64,000 bases of DNA from Siphonodentalium dalli (Eukaryota; Mollusca; Scaphopoda; Gadilida; Siphonodentaliidae). Below, piece after piece: positions 23,881-34,449 of the stretch (the first letter of the stretch is position 1; each line of letters starts with the position of its first letter). Position numbers and translations under genes: made by a program. Location of the stretch: the NCBI GenBank assembly GCA_032622095.1, contig CP136067.1, positions 93,362,707 to 93,426,706 of the forward strand, read 5' to 3'. The notes below the pieces were generated by a model that worked only from the letters and a program-made list of their open reading frames with translations, searched no databases and was not told the DNA's origin.

Positions 23881-26800
23881 CTTATAGAAATAAATATGCT
23901 GTGTTAGTTAGGCTTCCAGGGCCATCTACATGTATATAAAATAGTTGTATCTGCCTGACTCTCTGCCTGTCTGTCTGATCGCGATTTTGCTCCCAGATCC
24001 CTGGACCGATTTCAACCAAATTTGGCGTGATGACTGGGGGTACCCCGGTGGATGTTCGAACCATGTTAAATTGTTCCATCTAAAAAAAAAAGGCCGAATT
24101 TTAATTTGTTTTAAATCAAAATGTTGAAAAACTAACATCGTTATAACATCCGCCGGCGAGGCACCTGTTTCAGCTAGTATACACATATACTATACAAATA
24201 TATATATTGTAAGAGCAATATTAGTATGGTAGTATTCGATATATCGCATATGAAATTGTGCCCACATACATGTATGTACACCAGGGTGGCATGTGTAATC
24301 ATCCTTGGTGCACATACTTATTGAGCTGGCTCTGTTGGCTATGATATCGATCTTATATATGTCCATATGTACACCAGGGGAGATACGAATGTTCGCAGTG
24401 ACCCTGGCTCATATAGCATGTACATATATGAGGGAATGAACTCTTCATGGCTGCATCTGTTCATATCTATATATTATAAACATCAATTTAATTTAAATAT
24501 AAATATTCTAAACATATCAATATCATATTCAGTTTTAGCCGTATTTATATTTATTTCTGGTCATTGAATCTCGATCAGGGACGTGTCGACATGTGCTTGG
24601 TCTCACACACCCCCCCCCCCCCCCCAACTTTTGTAAAATGTTTCAACAATTTGATATTGCATTCCTGACACAACATTAGCTGGAAATTTTACACCACATA
24701 TAGGTTTTAATTTTTCTCATTGTTTCATTTTCCAACTAGTAATTAGTGGAACATATACAACTAGTAATTAGTGGAACATATGTTGTTTGGATCAACAGCA
24801 GCCCATGTTTTTGTAAATTTTTGGGGGTATTAGGTTGGGAATTTCCAAAAGTTGGAATGTTTGAGGTACCAATTCCAAAGCCCCAACCCAATGGGAGGGG
24901 TGAAAATTGTTTTTCGGGAACATGGAAGTTTAGTCAAGTTCGGGGTGTAGTTGGATTTTTCAATGTGAACAGCCCCCACTCTTTCTCGTGGAGACCCTTT
25001 AGCCACCACCCCCTTATCTATATCCCTCCTGGTCAGCTACATCTGTAAATGTGGACCTTATAGTGGAAGTTGATAGTGATTTGAAACACTCTGCTATACG
25101 GTTCACAACGAATAAACTTGCTCAACGCAGGCCGGGTATTTCAATATCTTGTGTATCAAAATGACAACGTCCGTCTTTGATATAAAGTAAAAACAAAGGC
25201 ACTCTTGTTGGCGAAATCATTCTCATTTGTAACATTATACAGCTGTCGAGGGAGACATTGAGATTTGTCACCCGCTCGAGAACGGAATGTCCCACGAGGA
25301 GCATAGCCCGAGGGTGTGTGAACCACATTGAGTCACTGGGTCCATATATGAACCTCTATATATCATATAACATATATCAGGGTATGCAGTATCCAGATAG
25401 TTCACTATGTCATAAACGCCACTGTCACGCATGGGCACGTTCATGCCGATTGTAGGTTTATGAACTACATTGGGTCACTGGGCCCATATATGAACCTCTA
25501 TATAGCAAACTAGCTGATGTTCCCGACTTCGTCCGCGCTATTTAGGGATTTCTTTGTGATCGCCTCCGTCGGAGCAGAATATACAGCGTCTGGACAAAAT
25601 ATTGTTCTATCGGTCCAGAAAAATGTCTATATGAGCGTATATGAGCGAGGTCAATGTCAAGGACACGGTCGCACGTGAAATTGGACCCGCCCATATTGTT
25701 CCCTGGATCAAAGTAGGCCTACATACCAAATTTGAGTCGGATCGGTCGAGGTCCAGAAACATACATATATGAGCGTATATGAACGAGGTCAAGGTCAAGA
25801 ACACGATCGCACGTGAAATTGGAACCGCCCATATTGTTCCCGGGATCAAAGTAGGCCTATATACCAACTATGAGTCGGATCGGTCAAGGTCCAGAAACAT
25901 GCCTATATGAGCGAGGTCACTGTTAGAACACGGTCGCACGTGAAATTGGGCCCGCCCAGATTGTTCCTGTGATCAAAGTATGCCTACATACCAACGTCGG
26001 ATCGGTCGAGGTCCAGAAACATGCCTATGTGAGCGTGTGTGGGCGATGTCAAGGTCAAGGACACGGTAGCACGTGAAATTGGATCCGCCCATATTGTTCC
26101 TGTGATCAAAGTATGCCTACATACCAACGTCGGATCGGTCGAGGTCCAGAAACATGCCTATATGAGCGAGGTCAAGGACACGGTCCCACGTGAATTTGGA
26201 CCCGCCCATATTAATCCCAGATAAAAGTAGTCCTACATACCAAATTTGAGTCGGATCTGTCGAGCAGTTTTCGAGTCTATAAGATCATACATACGAGCGA
26301 GGTCAAGGACACGGTCGCACATGAAATTGGACCCGCCCATATTGTTCCCGGGATCAAAGTAGGTCTACATACAAAATATGAGTCGGATCCGTCGAGGTCC
26401 AGAAACATGCCTATATGAGTGCATATGAGCGAGGTCAAGGCCAAGGACACGGTCGCACGTGAAATTGGACCCGCCCATATTGTTGCCGTGATCAAAATAG
26501 GCCTACATACCAAATTCGAGTCGGATCGGTCGAGCAGTTTTCCAATCAATAACACACATACATACACACACAGACAGACAGAAGTTCCAAAATATATAAT
26601 AGATAATACATACCAGGGTATGCAGTATCCAGATCGTTGAATATGTCAGACACACCAGTGTCATGCACGGGCAGCAATCCTCCGCCCATTTGTGCACACG
26701 TATCCTTTGATTGCTGCCATGTTAGGGATGGTGCAACGCCAGCTGTTGCCAGAGTAACGATCCACACTTCGTTTCTCGTGGAGATATAGTGATACAGTTG

Positions 26801-28170
26801 TACTCCGGGCGTCAAAACTGCAACGGAAATGATTTAATTGGGGTTTTTAGAGCGCAATCCCATTGTTGCAATCGTTCCCTGATTTTTGGTAAAGCACACC
26901 AATTCCCAAGGCTGACAAAGGAATGGTTCAGTGAGTACCCCATTGTTAGGCACACGCAACTCATAACAGACAAATCGCACGGGCGCTTCAAAGCGGGACC
27001 AGTCCGTATTGTTTCGGACATATCTATTCACATTCAACGGCTATCAGTGCCTGTTAATCACGTTGTTGGGCGTGGCTAACCGGCTATTGTGTCCAATCGC
27101 AGCCAGCGCACGGATTGTGCGTCGTGGCCAAAACACGCTCGATTGCACATTTCCAGTTGGTTGCATTATCTGGGATCAATTATGCTCTAAGTCGGTCAGA
27201 GCACGCGAATAGTTCTTTACCAGAATAAATATCGTCTTCGACTCGATTGATTCTGGTAAAGAACAATTCTTGTGCTCTAACCATTACGTAAGCTTGATCT
27301 GGTTTGAGGGACATCTCAATGTGTCATTCCAATCGCTATATGGTCATTTCGATAAGAAATGAGAATTTGTTCACGCTCACTGAGTTAAGCACATATGAAG
27401 CAATGAAGAGTGTGATCTTTCTGTATGTCTATCTGACTCTGTATATATGTATGTCTGTATCCCAGACTCCTGGATCGATTTCAACCAAATATGATGTGGT
27501 GACTCGATGTACACTGGTGGAGGTTAAAACGGCGTTAGATTTTTTTATTTATTTTTTTATTTTGATTTAAAACATTTTTTATTAAATAAATAAAACAAAT
27601 TAATTGTTTTTAAATAAGCTCACTATAGGCTTATTTCAAAATCAAATAAGTCCATTATGAACCTATGTGAATATTTAGGTCCAATATGAGCCTATTTGTA
27701 CGAAGATATGCAGCACCAGATGTTCGCTCTTTACACGTAAAAAGATTCACATTGGACCTAAGTATTTACATTCTTTTACATTAGACTTATGTTATTCTGG
27801 AATAAGCCCATATTGGACTTGTATCGGTTATATTAGGTGCCTATCACTAAATGTAGAATATTTACTCACCATCGAAGTTCACCATATATGCCAAGCTATT
27901 TCCTGGAAACGAGATCCCGGTCGTGGATCGTGTGAGCGGCGAGTCGTAGAGATAGCATTTCCTCTCTCCGACATGATAGATGAAGGTTAAACACCCATTC
28001 TGTATGCAACGTCTAGCACAACGGATGTCATTGTAGATTCCGGAGTGAGTGTCGAACGCACCTGCCATGTGTACTCCGTCTAGTTCAAGGATTAGTCTGA
28101 ATCTTTGTGCCACTGATTCCACCATTCCAAGAAAGTGCAACAAGGTGAATGCAAGAATGAAGATATCCAT
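23618..28170 (-). CDS. Secreted PAN/apple plus C-type lectin domain protein (3 exons)
   Basis: Three minus-strand exons (28,170-27,870; 26,817-26,614; 23,880-23,618) join in phase 1 at both borders and give 255 codons plus TAA. The predicted protein has a signal peptide (about residues 1-22), a PAN/apple-type domain (about 23-100) with four cysteines, and a C-type lectin fold (about 125-252) with WVGL, paired cysteines and a C-terminal RYVC motif. PAN and lectin folds bind proteins or glycans outside the cell, so a role in recognition or adhesion is an inference. The canonical Ca-binding EPN or QPD triplet is replaced by QPSG, so calcium-dependent sugar binding may be lost. The donor sites are gtgagt and gtatgt; the acceptors end in cag and aag. 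Complete by structure, but not confirmed by transcript data. Confidence 0.8.
23935..24180 (-). mobile_element. ACTAGCTG-headed, ACAG-tailed dispersed repeat in intron 2
   Basis: On the minus strand it starts ACTAGCTGAAACAGGTGCC, contains CAAATTTGGTTGAAATCGG, and ends in a CAGACAGACAGGCAGAGAG tail followed by an AT-rich end. A similar tail half is at 27,418-27,540 on the minus strand. This head/tail arrangement occurs in many invertebrate retroelement or DINE-like repeats; the family is uncertain. Confidence 0.55.
24181..25315. other. Intron 2 sequence: poly-C run and GTTGGAAATTTCC-family repeat
   Basis: The stretch contains a 16-base poly-C run (24,610-24,625), a 22-bp direct repeat (ACTAGTAATTAGTGGAACAT, at about 24,735 and 24,759), and a fragment of the GGAATTTCCAAAAGTTGGAA family at 24,838-24,860 that recurs at 31.5-32.1, 40.9-41.2, 45.1-45.6, 50.6-50.8 and 53.8-53.9 kb. 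The 100-codon plus-strand frame at 24,746-25,048 comes from repeat sequence. Confidence 0.5.
25316..25512. repeat. Short tandem duplication including a decayed exon-2 fragment
   Basis: Sequence around GAACCACATTGAGTCACTGG (25,320) recurs as GAACTACATTGGGTCACTGG (25,463), a period of about 140 bp. Between them, plus 25,383-25,440 is similar to the 3' part of lectin exon 2 (GGGTATGCAGTATCCAGAT). The donor is gone: the exon's gtatgt reads atatat. This is a non-functional partial exon copy. Confidence 0.6.
25506..26606 (+). repeat. ~1.1-kb element with ~140-bp internal tandem repeats and ACAG tail
   Basis: The head is ACTAGCTGATGTTCCCGAC. Seven or so units follow, each with GGTCAAGGACACGGTCGCAC, TGAAATTGGACCCGCCCATA and GAGTCGGATCGGTCGAGGTC motifs. 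The tail is CGAGCAGTTTTCCAATCAAT, then ACACACAGACAGACAGA, then an AT-rich end. It abuts the donor of lectin exon 2 within about 8 bp. The architecture resembles bivalve pearl/DINE-like or RTE-tail repeats (inference). The many small frames are repeat artefacts. Confidence 0.75.
26614..26817 (-). CDS. Exon 2: N-terminal half of C-type lectin domain
   Basis: The exon follows a pyrimidine-containing acceptor (tttccgttgcag). It encodes LTWQQSKDTCAQMGGGLLPV and then SDIFNDLDTAYP, which match the first helix region and the first conserved Cys of the C-type lectin fold. It ends CCTG before gtatgt, phase 1, and joins the next exon to read YPGTLLSTDREHYWVGLN. A decayed partial copy of its 3' part is in the next intron (about 25,383-25,440). 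Confidence 0.8.
26847..27280. mobile_element. TTAGAGC-ended MITE, ~434 bp, in intron 1 of the lectin gene
   Basis: The ends are TTAGAGCGCAA and TTGTGCTCTAA. Near the right end is a hairpin, GTTCTTTACCAGAAT against ATTCTGGTAAAGAAC (27,212-27,264). A second copy with the same hairpin is at 51,928-52,361 in intron 1 of the MAM gene. No coding potential is seen. The target duplication is not clear. Confidence 0.75.
27281..27861. other. Intron 1 remainder: repeat tail fragment and AT-rich DNA
   Basis: About 27,418-27,545 matches the tail half of the 23,935-24,180 repeat (CTGGATCGATTTCAACCAAAT). 27,600-27,840 is AT-rich with loosely inverted motifs (AGGTCCAATATGAGCC, CATATTGGACTTGTATC). No exon is seen. 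Confidence 0.45.
27870..28170 (-). CDS. Exon 1: signal peptide and PAN/apple domain
   Basis: The chosen ATG (28,168-28,170) has a strong Kozak context (A at -3, G at +4) and starts MDIFILAFTLLHFLG, a typical hydrophobic signal peptide. An upstream in-frame extension lacks such a context and would place charged residues before the signal. The domain reads from RLILELDG, with RCARRC, NGC and ERKC cysteines, and ends VNFD followed by a gtgagt donor at phase 1. The exon borders a TTGTCAAGTTGATT repeat array upstream. Confidence 0.8.
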
Positions 28171-28195
28171 GGTTGTATGATGCAATGTATATGCA

Positions 28196-28325
28196 GCTAA
28201 CAAAATAAAAGAGGTACTTTTTGTCAAGTTGATTAAATAAAAACGTCCTTTTGTCAAGTTAATTAAAAAGAGTCATCACTGTCAAGTTGATTAAAAGGGA
28301 GTCTAATTGTCAAGTAAATTAAAAA
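28196..28325. repeat. ~31-bp tandem repeat at the 5' side of the lectin gene
   Basis: Four units of the type TTGTCAAGTTGATTAAA lie just upstream (minus strand) of the start codon. A longer array of the same core is at 42,686-43,055. It may overlap the 5' untranslated region or promoter of the lectin gene; no TATA box or initiator can be singled out. Confidence 0.65.
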
Positions 28326-28439
28326 CTAACTTCTTAAACTGACATGGCTCGTTCGATCTCTACAGTTATGTATACATAATATGGTAAGAGCTTGGTATCT
28401 CAAAACATATATCTTCGCGGAAAATTTCCGAGCAAATTC

Positions 28440-28700
28440 GTTACCGAGACAAACACATTTCTAATGTTTTCATATTAAATATATTATTTATCTTTGATAA
28501 TTCCTGTCCCAATAGAAAGGTCTGGGACAGACCGAGACAGAATAATTTTGAAGAGGGTCTTATTTGGGAACCATGTGACAAACTGATATGACTGGTACAG
28601 ACCGAGACAAACACATTTCTAATGTTTTCATATTAAATATATTATTTATCTTTGATATTTCCTGTCCCAATAGAGACAGAATAATTTTGAAGAGGATTCT
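28440..28700 (+). repeat. ~157-bp direct duplication
   Basis: GAGACAAACACATTTCTAAT and the following ~75 bp at about 28,446 recur at about 28,603, and both are followed by AGACAGAATAATTTTGAAGA. Down to 28,820, further GGGACAGGAGCGA-type motifs repeat. Non-coding. Confidence 0.65.
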
Positions 28701-29020
28701 ACTGGGACAGGAGCGATACAAAAACAAACAGCGGGTAGTTTTACTCAGAGAACAGAGACCAAACTGATTCTACTGGGACTGTCGGACAGGAGCGAGACAG
28801 ACTGTATACTTTATTTTGTTCTGTCTCGGCTTGTCCCAGGACTTATCACTGGGACAAAAATGCCGATGTATTTTCTGTTGGCCACGTTTCTTGCCATATA
28901 TGCTATATATGTACGTTTTACCAGGGTATTTTTCTTTGACAGTAGGGTTTTACCTGGTTATTTGCACCGGGGTACCAACTTTGCACCCAGATGTACCAGG
29001 ATTTATCAGCGGATTATCGG

Positions 29021-29091
29021 GGTTTATCAGGGTAATACCCTGACATTATCCTGGACTCCAGGATAATGTCAGGGTATTACCCTGATAAACC
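29021..29091. repeat. Perfect hairpin, 71 bp
   Basis: Arms of about 34 bp (GGTTTATCAGGGTAATACCC ... GGGTATTACCCTGATAAACC) meet with almost no loop at CTGGACTCCAG. It stands directly next to a second long hairpin. No terminator or RNA gene role is implied. Confidence 0.8.
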
Positions 29092-29093
29092 AT

Positions 29094-29204
29094 CATGTAG
29101 CTTCAGAGCAACGGCAGCACTCTTATAAAAAATATACCCTGGTATATCGGATATACCAGGGTATATTTTTTATAAGAATGCTGCCGTTGCTCTGAAGCTA
29201 CATG
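29094..29204. repeat. Near-perfect hairpin, 111 bp
   Basis: Arms of about 53 bp pair from CATGTAGCTTCAGAGCAACG on the left to CGTTGCTCTGAAGCTACATG on the right, with one mismatch noticed and a CGG centre. It is either a very young foldback element or a structure kept by gene conversion. Confidence 0.8.
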
Positions 29205-29243
29205 ATTTTGATGATTAAAACGAGGAGAAAGCAGTGCATGACG

Positions 29244-29480
29244 TTAACCCTTTTAGTGCCAGGGGCCGATCTCACCGGCCCTAATTTATGGTATGTAGAG
29301 TGCCCTGAAAAAAAAATAAAAAATGATTTTTTTTTTGATTTTTTTTTTTTGGGGTTAGGCTAATGCATTCTCTTATATATGCGAGGCGACCTATGGTCGA
29401 CTCGCATATATAAGAGAATGCATTGGCACAGGGTATATATGGGTCGATACAAAAATCGGACCTGGCACTTAAAGGGTTAA
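29244..29480. mobile_element. TTAA-flanked MITE, 237 bp, piggyBac-like, with 69-bp hairpin core
   Basis: TTAA followed by CCCTTTTAGTGCCAGG is inverted as CCTGGCACTTAAAGGG followed by TTAA. CCCTTT...TGCCA ends with a TTAA target are typical of piggyBac-related elements. Inside, at 29,359-29,427, is the 69-bp hairpin also found in the unrelated TA-flanked MITEs at 42 and 55 kb. A related element is at 49,513-49,645. Confidence 0.75.
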
Positions 29481-29558
29481 ATAGTTTCGTGTTAAGATAA
29501 CACAATGTACCTTTTCAGGTCATTCCGTTTCCGATTCCGCAATTCCGATAAATACAAA

Positions 29559-30960
29559 TAGTCCAGGATATATTGGTAGACCTCTGCACCCCACAGGACT
29601 CAACTTCACCCCACTAATTTTCTTTCCTAATGTCTCCTCTAATTATTTTCGGTTGTTAACAAGAAAAAAAGTTTTTTTTATATGCACCAGGTCTCTTTGA
29701 TCGCCGTTATGTTAAAGATGATATCATATGCGGTCTTGTTTTCAGCTCGATTCGTTATGCTAATATACAACCCTATGCTATGTTTCTGACATTTCTCCAA
29801 AATTTCGTTTGTCTCTGTGGGGAAATATTGGCATCTTGGCGTGAAGTTATACATTTATCGTATAGAAGAGTCATTGGCGAACACATGAGGACTATAATAT
29901 ACATTCATTGTGGGAATTTTTTGTCCGATATCACGTTTTCCCAAATGCCTGTATAATAGGTCAAAGCCGAATCGACGCTAATAACGCGATGTAATGCTTC
30001 GAATCAATGAATGTTATTGTCATCATAACAACACCCATGCATATATATGTGCAGGGGATACTCGAGCTAGGATTCCTCTTATACCTGAGTTGAGGAATAT
30101 TCACCCAAATCCAAAATGGCCACCAGAAATAGAAAAATCGCTGATTTTAACATCAGTGAGCATTATTGTCATGACAACTCCACACAGCTGCTTACTATTG
30201 TGAGTTGTGAACACTTAGGCGAAGAACTTTCATTGTACCATGTACGAATAAAAGTCCCACAAATCCAAAATGGCGGACATATTTTTGAAAAATCACCGAA
30301 ATTCCCTCATATTCACATCATTGGGCATTATTGTCGAGACAACCCCACCCATGCTTACAGTTGAGTTGGAAATACTGATGTGACGTAATTACCTTACATC
30401 TCATGGAAGAAATGGTTTTCCAAATCGAAGATGGCGGCCAAAATGGCGACCGAAATTTGAAAACACGCCTACATTCCTTTACTTTCTTACGATGGGCGTT
30501 ATTTCTACCCACATTACATGTTGATATGGAATACTGATATGAAGTAGGTTTGGCAATTGATACTCACAGTCAAGATGGCGGCCAAATTGGCGGCCAGAAA
30601 TTGAAAAGAAATCGATAATTTCACATACTAATTTCAACTTTTTGTCATAAAATCGGTATGTATGGAGGAAACTGTACGTAAACCATATATTAGTTCAAAC
30701 GTATCAAAACGCATAACATAGCTCGTATCCTTCTGGAAAGACGAAAACCCATAATTAATATCGCGATTTGGCATTTCGAAATCCATTCCCCACTTAGCGC
30801 CGATAATGGCCGTAACCGTAGGTGCGCCGAATAGTCATATCAGAACAATTACCTGATAACAGATTCTGATTTGCCACGTCACGTCCATAATTATCTGGAC
30901 CAGCTTCCATTTCTTTGTCTGATAAATCTAGGTCACTCACACCGACAAAGTATTCACCAC
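29559..30960 (+). repeat. Left arm of outer inverted repeat
   Basis: The arm contains several blocks spaced about 110-200 bp apart, each with an ATCCAAAATGGCGG-like motif followed by CATTATTGTCATGACAACTC-like motifs, so it has internal degenerate repetition. It pairs with 34,450-35,675 on the opposite strand over nearly all its length; for example, CATCTCATGGAAGAAATGG pairs with 34,978-34,996. Confidence 0.7.
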
Positions 30961-32550
30961 TTCCTGGGAGAAGGGTCCCTCTAATCATAATGTTTCAAAC
31001 AATTCATTTTCCGGTGTCTAGCTTACGGTTTTAAATATTTGCTAAATTTGGGATTTGTGCGTCATCTTGAACTAGGAAGGCCGATGAGTATACAAGCTTA
31101 CAGAAGGTCATCTCTATGTATGTGCCTCATACCCCATGGGGATAACGACATGTACACCTGGCGAACCAGTTAGCTAGTCACTTCTCAATAGATGGTTCGT
31201 CAAAACACAAACGCATTGGCACACGTGGACAACATCGATAGTGTTTCGAAGGTTGCTATCTGTTTCATTCCCTTGGACATATGTCTATCTGCTAAGGAGA
31301 AGACCATAATGTACCGACTACCCACACTTCTTGGCCATGATCCGACGCAAACTGTGTGACGTCCTGCAGTTGACTCGTCGAATATCTCCCAGCAGAAAAG
31401 AACAATACTCGCGGTGCTAGTTTGTGGACATGCACCCAGGGATGTTGCTAGAGGGGGGTGTGGGTGTGTCTCACCCCTCCCCCCCCCCCCCCCAGCAGAG
31501 AGCTATATTTTCAATAGTTGGAAATTCCTAATTTCAGGTAAAAACAATTTATTGGGGGGAATTTATTGTTGTTCCTATTTTTGGTCAAAATTTTTGACAA
31601 AAATGGCCATCAGTTGGAAATTTTCCAACCTTAGGGGGTGACAGGTTGGAAATTTCCAACACTTGGAAAGCTTATGTCCTGGTCCCTCCCCCGTGGCCAG
31701 TCAAAAACTTCTAGTTAATTTAAGAAAACAATATTGTCATACAATGGTCAACATTGTCATTGGAATTGTCATCAGTTGGAAATTTTCCAACCTAAGTTGG
31801 GGTGTAGGGTTTGAAATTTCCAACAGTAGGAAGGCTTGAGGCTAGTCTAGATGTTAGGATTTTGCGATTTTCTTGTTCAGATTTCAAAATTTTCGCACAC
31901 CGGGCCGAACCATGGTCGGCCCGGTGTGTCATTGCCCCATCCACATGGCCAATACAAAACTGCTAATTAGTTTAGCAAAACAATATTTTACTACATTTGG
32001 TCAAACTTGTAGACATAAATGGTCATCAGTTGAAGAATTTTCCAACCTGAGGGGGAGCATGAGGTTTGAAATTTCCAACACTAGGAAAGCTTCAGTTGAG
32101 GCCAGTCTATATGCTAGGATTTGCGATTTTCTTGTATAGTTTTCAAAATGTTCTCACACCGGGCCGAACAGCCATGGTCGGCGCTGTGTTTCCTTGTCTG
32201 TTGTCGGTAGCTCTGTGCATTTGTCTGGAATTAGACCACTAGTTGTTTTTTTTGGGCAATTTTCAGGTTAAAATATCTTAATGTTCTCATACTGGGAACA
32301 TAGAACCATGGCTTATGAATATATAGGACATTAGGCCTGAGCATGAGGTACAAGGGGGGTGCAAATAGAATTATTCAAAAAGTTGTGTTGGTGTGATTCC
32401 GACTCAAGGGAGGGGGGGGGGTGCAAATGGAATTATGCAAAAAGTTGTGTTGGTGTGATTCTGACTCAAGTGGGCGGGTGCAGTTGGAATTTCCCAAGGT
32501 GGACCCCCCCCCCAACGGCGGCCCTCTAGCCAAATCCCTGCATGCACCAT
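30961..32550. other. Interior of outer element: GTTGGAAATTTTCCAAC family and palindromes
   Basis: No exon is seen. A 15-base poly-C run at 31,479-31,493 is followed by repeated CAGTTGGAAATTTTCCAACC blocks (31,610, 31,775, 32,027). The palindrome CACCGGGCCGAACCATGGT...GGCCCGGTG recurs at 31,898-31,928 and in imperfect form at 32,157-32,190. A ~61-bp direct repeat (GTGCAAATAGAATTATTCAA, GTGCAAATGGAATTATGCAA) lies at 32,358 and 32,421. Confidence 0.55.
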
Positions 32551-33350
32551 GATATTGGTAATGAAATGGGCCACGGTATACACCGCCCCTACACCTGGTG
32601 CATGTTTAAGATATAGAATGTCATGCGTGTCGGTTTTTTTTTGTGTGGTAAGATTGAATTTCCACATCCGTTTCGAAGCCGTTCTGATTCAACTTGACCA
32701 GATGTACAATTTTGTCTGGATAATACTATGCTAGCCTCCCTCAAAATAGTCGGATGGACTGAAGGATAATATCTTTATAGCATGAAGGTATGCGTTTTTG
32801 TTATCCTCTCGCAGGGTTAGTGTCAGTATGTGGGCGGTATTATTCAAGAAAATGTCAGGAACTGTGGTGAATTTATTTCACTATATATATTAAGAACAAT
32901 TTATAGTCCCGATGGCAATGGCTCTGGACGTTGGGGAACGCGACCTTTATGATAATGGTAATGAAATGGGCCACGGTATACACCGCCCCTACACCTGGTG
33001 CATGTTTAAGATATAGAATGTCATGCGTGTCGGTTTTTTTTTGTGTGGTAAGATTGAATTTCCACATCCGTTTCGAAGCCGTTCTGATTCAACTTGACCA
33101 GATGTACAATTTTGTCTGGATAATACTATGCTAGCCTCCCTCAAAATAGTCGGATGGACTGAAGGATAATATCTTTATAGCATGAAGGTATGCGTTTTTG
33201 TTATCCTCTCGCAGGGTTAGTGTCAGTATGTGGGCGGTATTATTCAAGAAAATGTCAGGAACTGTGGTGAATTTATTTCACTATATATATTAAGAACAAT
33301 TTATAGTCCCGATGGCAATGGCTCTGGACGTTGGGGAACGCGACCTTTAT
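32551..33350 (+). repeat. Exact-looking 400-bp tandem duplication
   Basis: The two units (about 32,551-32,950 and 32,951-33,350) align without visible differences apart from a few bases at the start (GATATTGG against GATAATGG). The period is 400 bp. The small frames of 61-67 codons inside are duplicates of each other. The units also show weak inverted similarity to 33,690-33,830. A very recent duplication or an assembly artefact would both fit. Confidence 0.8.
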
Positions 33351-34449
33351 GACCATATAGCTTTATATATATAACTTTATAATATAGTAGTTAATGTCTC
33401 ATGCAGGAAAATGGTCGCAATGGTGATGTTACCAAGAAATCACTTGGTGTATCCAACGTATGTCGAACTGAATGCAAGAGCTCATCAACGTAACATTCCT
33501 CTGGATGTTCTTCGCGTTGAACATTTCACACTTGTGTTGATGGCATTTGTACTTTCTTGAACCATACCGACCACCACCCAGCGTGATTATGACATATCAA
33601 CCAACTATCAAAGGCATCGCCTTTAAGACTACATCCCAGTCTGGTGAGACTTATACAGTAGTAGCCGATGGTACACGCCTGGTCCAGTTGATTAAGAACG
33701 GCTTCCAAACGGATGGGAACATACACTCTTAGCATACAATGAAAGCAAAGCCACACATGAGATCCTGTCTGAATCTGAAACATACCAAAATAAGGGGCGG
33801 TGCAGTCATGGTCCAATTTCATTTCCACTATCATGACACATTCCCACAAACTAGCACCGTGTGTATTGGTATCATCTGCTTGGATCTGTTCGGTGAGACG
33901 ATTGCTGGACGCCAACAAGATTGTTTTTAGGATCATGTTCAAGAAGTGTGGGTATATTATGCATTATGGTCTTCTACGCCTTAGCAGAAGGGAATCCGTC
34001 AAATGTCAGGCTTTCAACATTCGAAGCCATATACAGAAGTTGTCCGGGTACGTTAGTGCATTAGATGAGTATGTGAATTGATGAACCATATATTGAGAAG
34101 TGGCTGTTTGGGAAGATCACCAGGTGTACATGTTGTTATGCCCATTAGGTCACCAAAGTTGAAAATACGCAGATAGATAGGTCCTTCTGAAAGCTAGTAT
34201 ACGCATCGACCGAATACCTTTCTAGTTTATCGCACAAGATGACGCCCATACCCCATATGTAGCATCTGAATTATACCATAAGCTATACCACGAATGCAGC
34301 TCGCCAAGAATAAGGATAAGAATTCCAAACTTTCAAAACAAACACGTGAGTTGGACGCCGGCATATGTATTGTTTGAAACATTCCGATTAGTGGGACCCT
34401 TTTACAACGACGTGTAGAAAACTGTGTTGTAGTGAGCGAGATAGATTAA
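33351..34449. other. Interior of outer element, no gene recognised
   Basis: The longest frame here is 138 codons on the minus strand (33,526-33,942), with no recognisable domain. Its middle part is inversely similar to the 400-bp duplicated unit (CCGTTTGGAAGCCGTTCTTA against CCGTTTCGAAGCCGTTCTGA), so it is probably repeat sequence. 34,040-34,440 shows nothing. Confidence 0.4.

Noticed and set aside
24746..25048. 100-codon plus-strand frame within lectin intron 2
   Set aside because: It spans a short direct repeat and GTTGGAAATTTCC-family sequence; there are no domain features.
25607..26567. Several small frames on both strands with recurring VCRPTLIPGTIWAGPISRA-like peptides
   Set aside because: They are translations of the ~140-bp tandem repeat and reappear with its period.
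29021..29204. Transcription terminators
   Set aside because: The hairpins lack a T-run and bacterial-type terminators do not apply to an animal genome; they are better read as foldback repeats.
33526..33942. 138-codon minus-strand open frame
   Set aside because: Its centre is inversely similar to the non-coding 400-bp tandem units at 32.5-33.3 kb, so it is repeat-derived.
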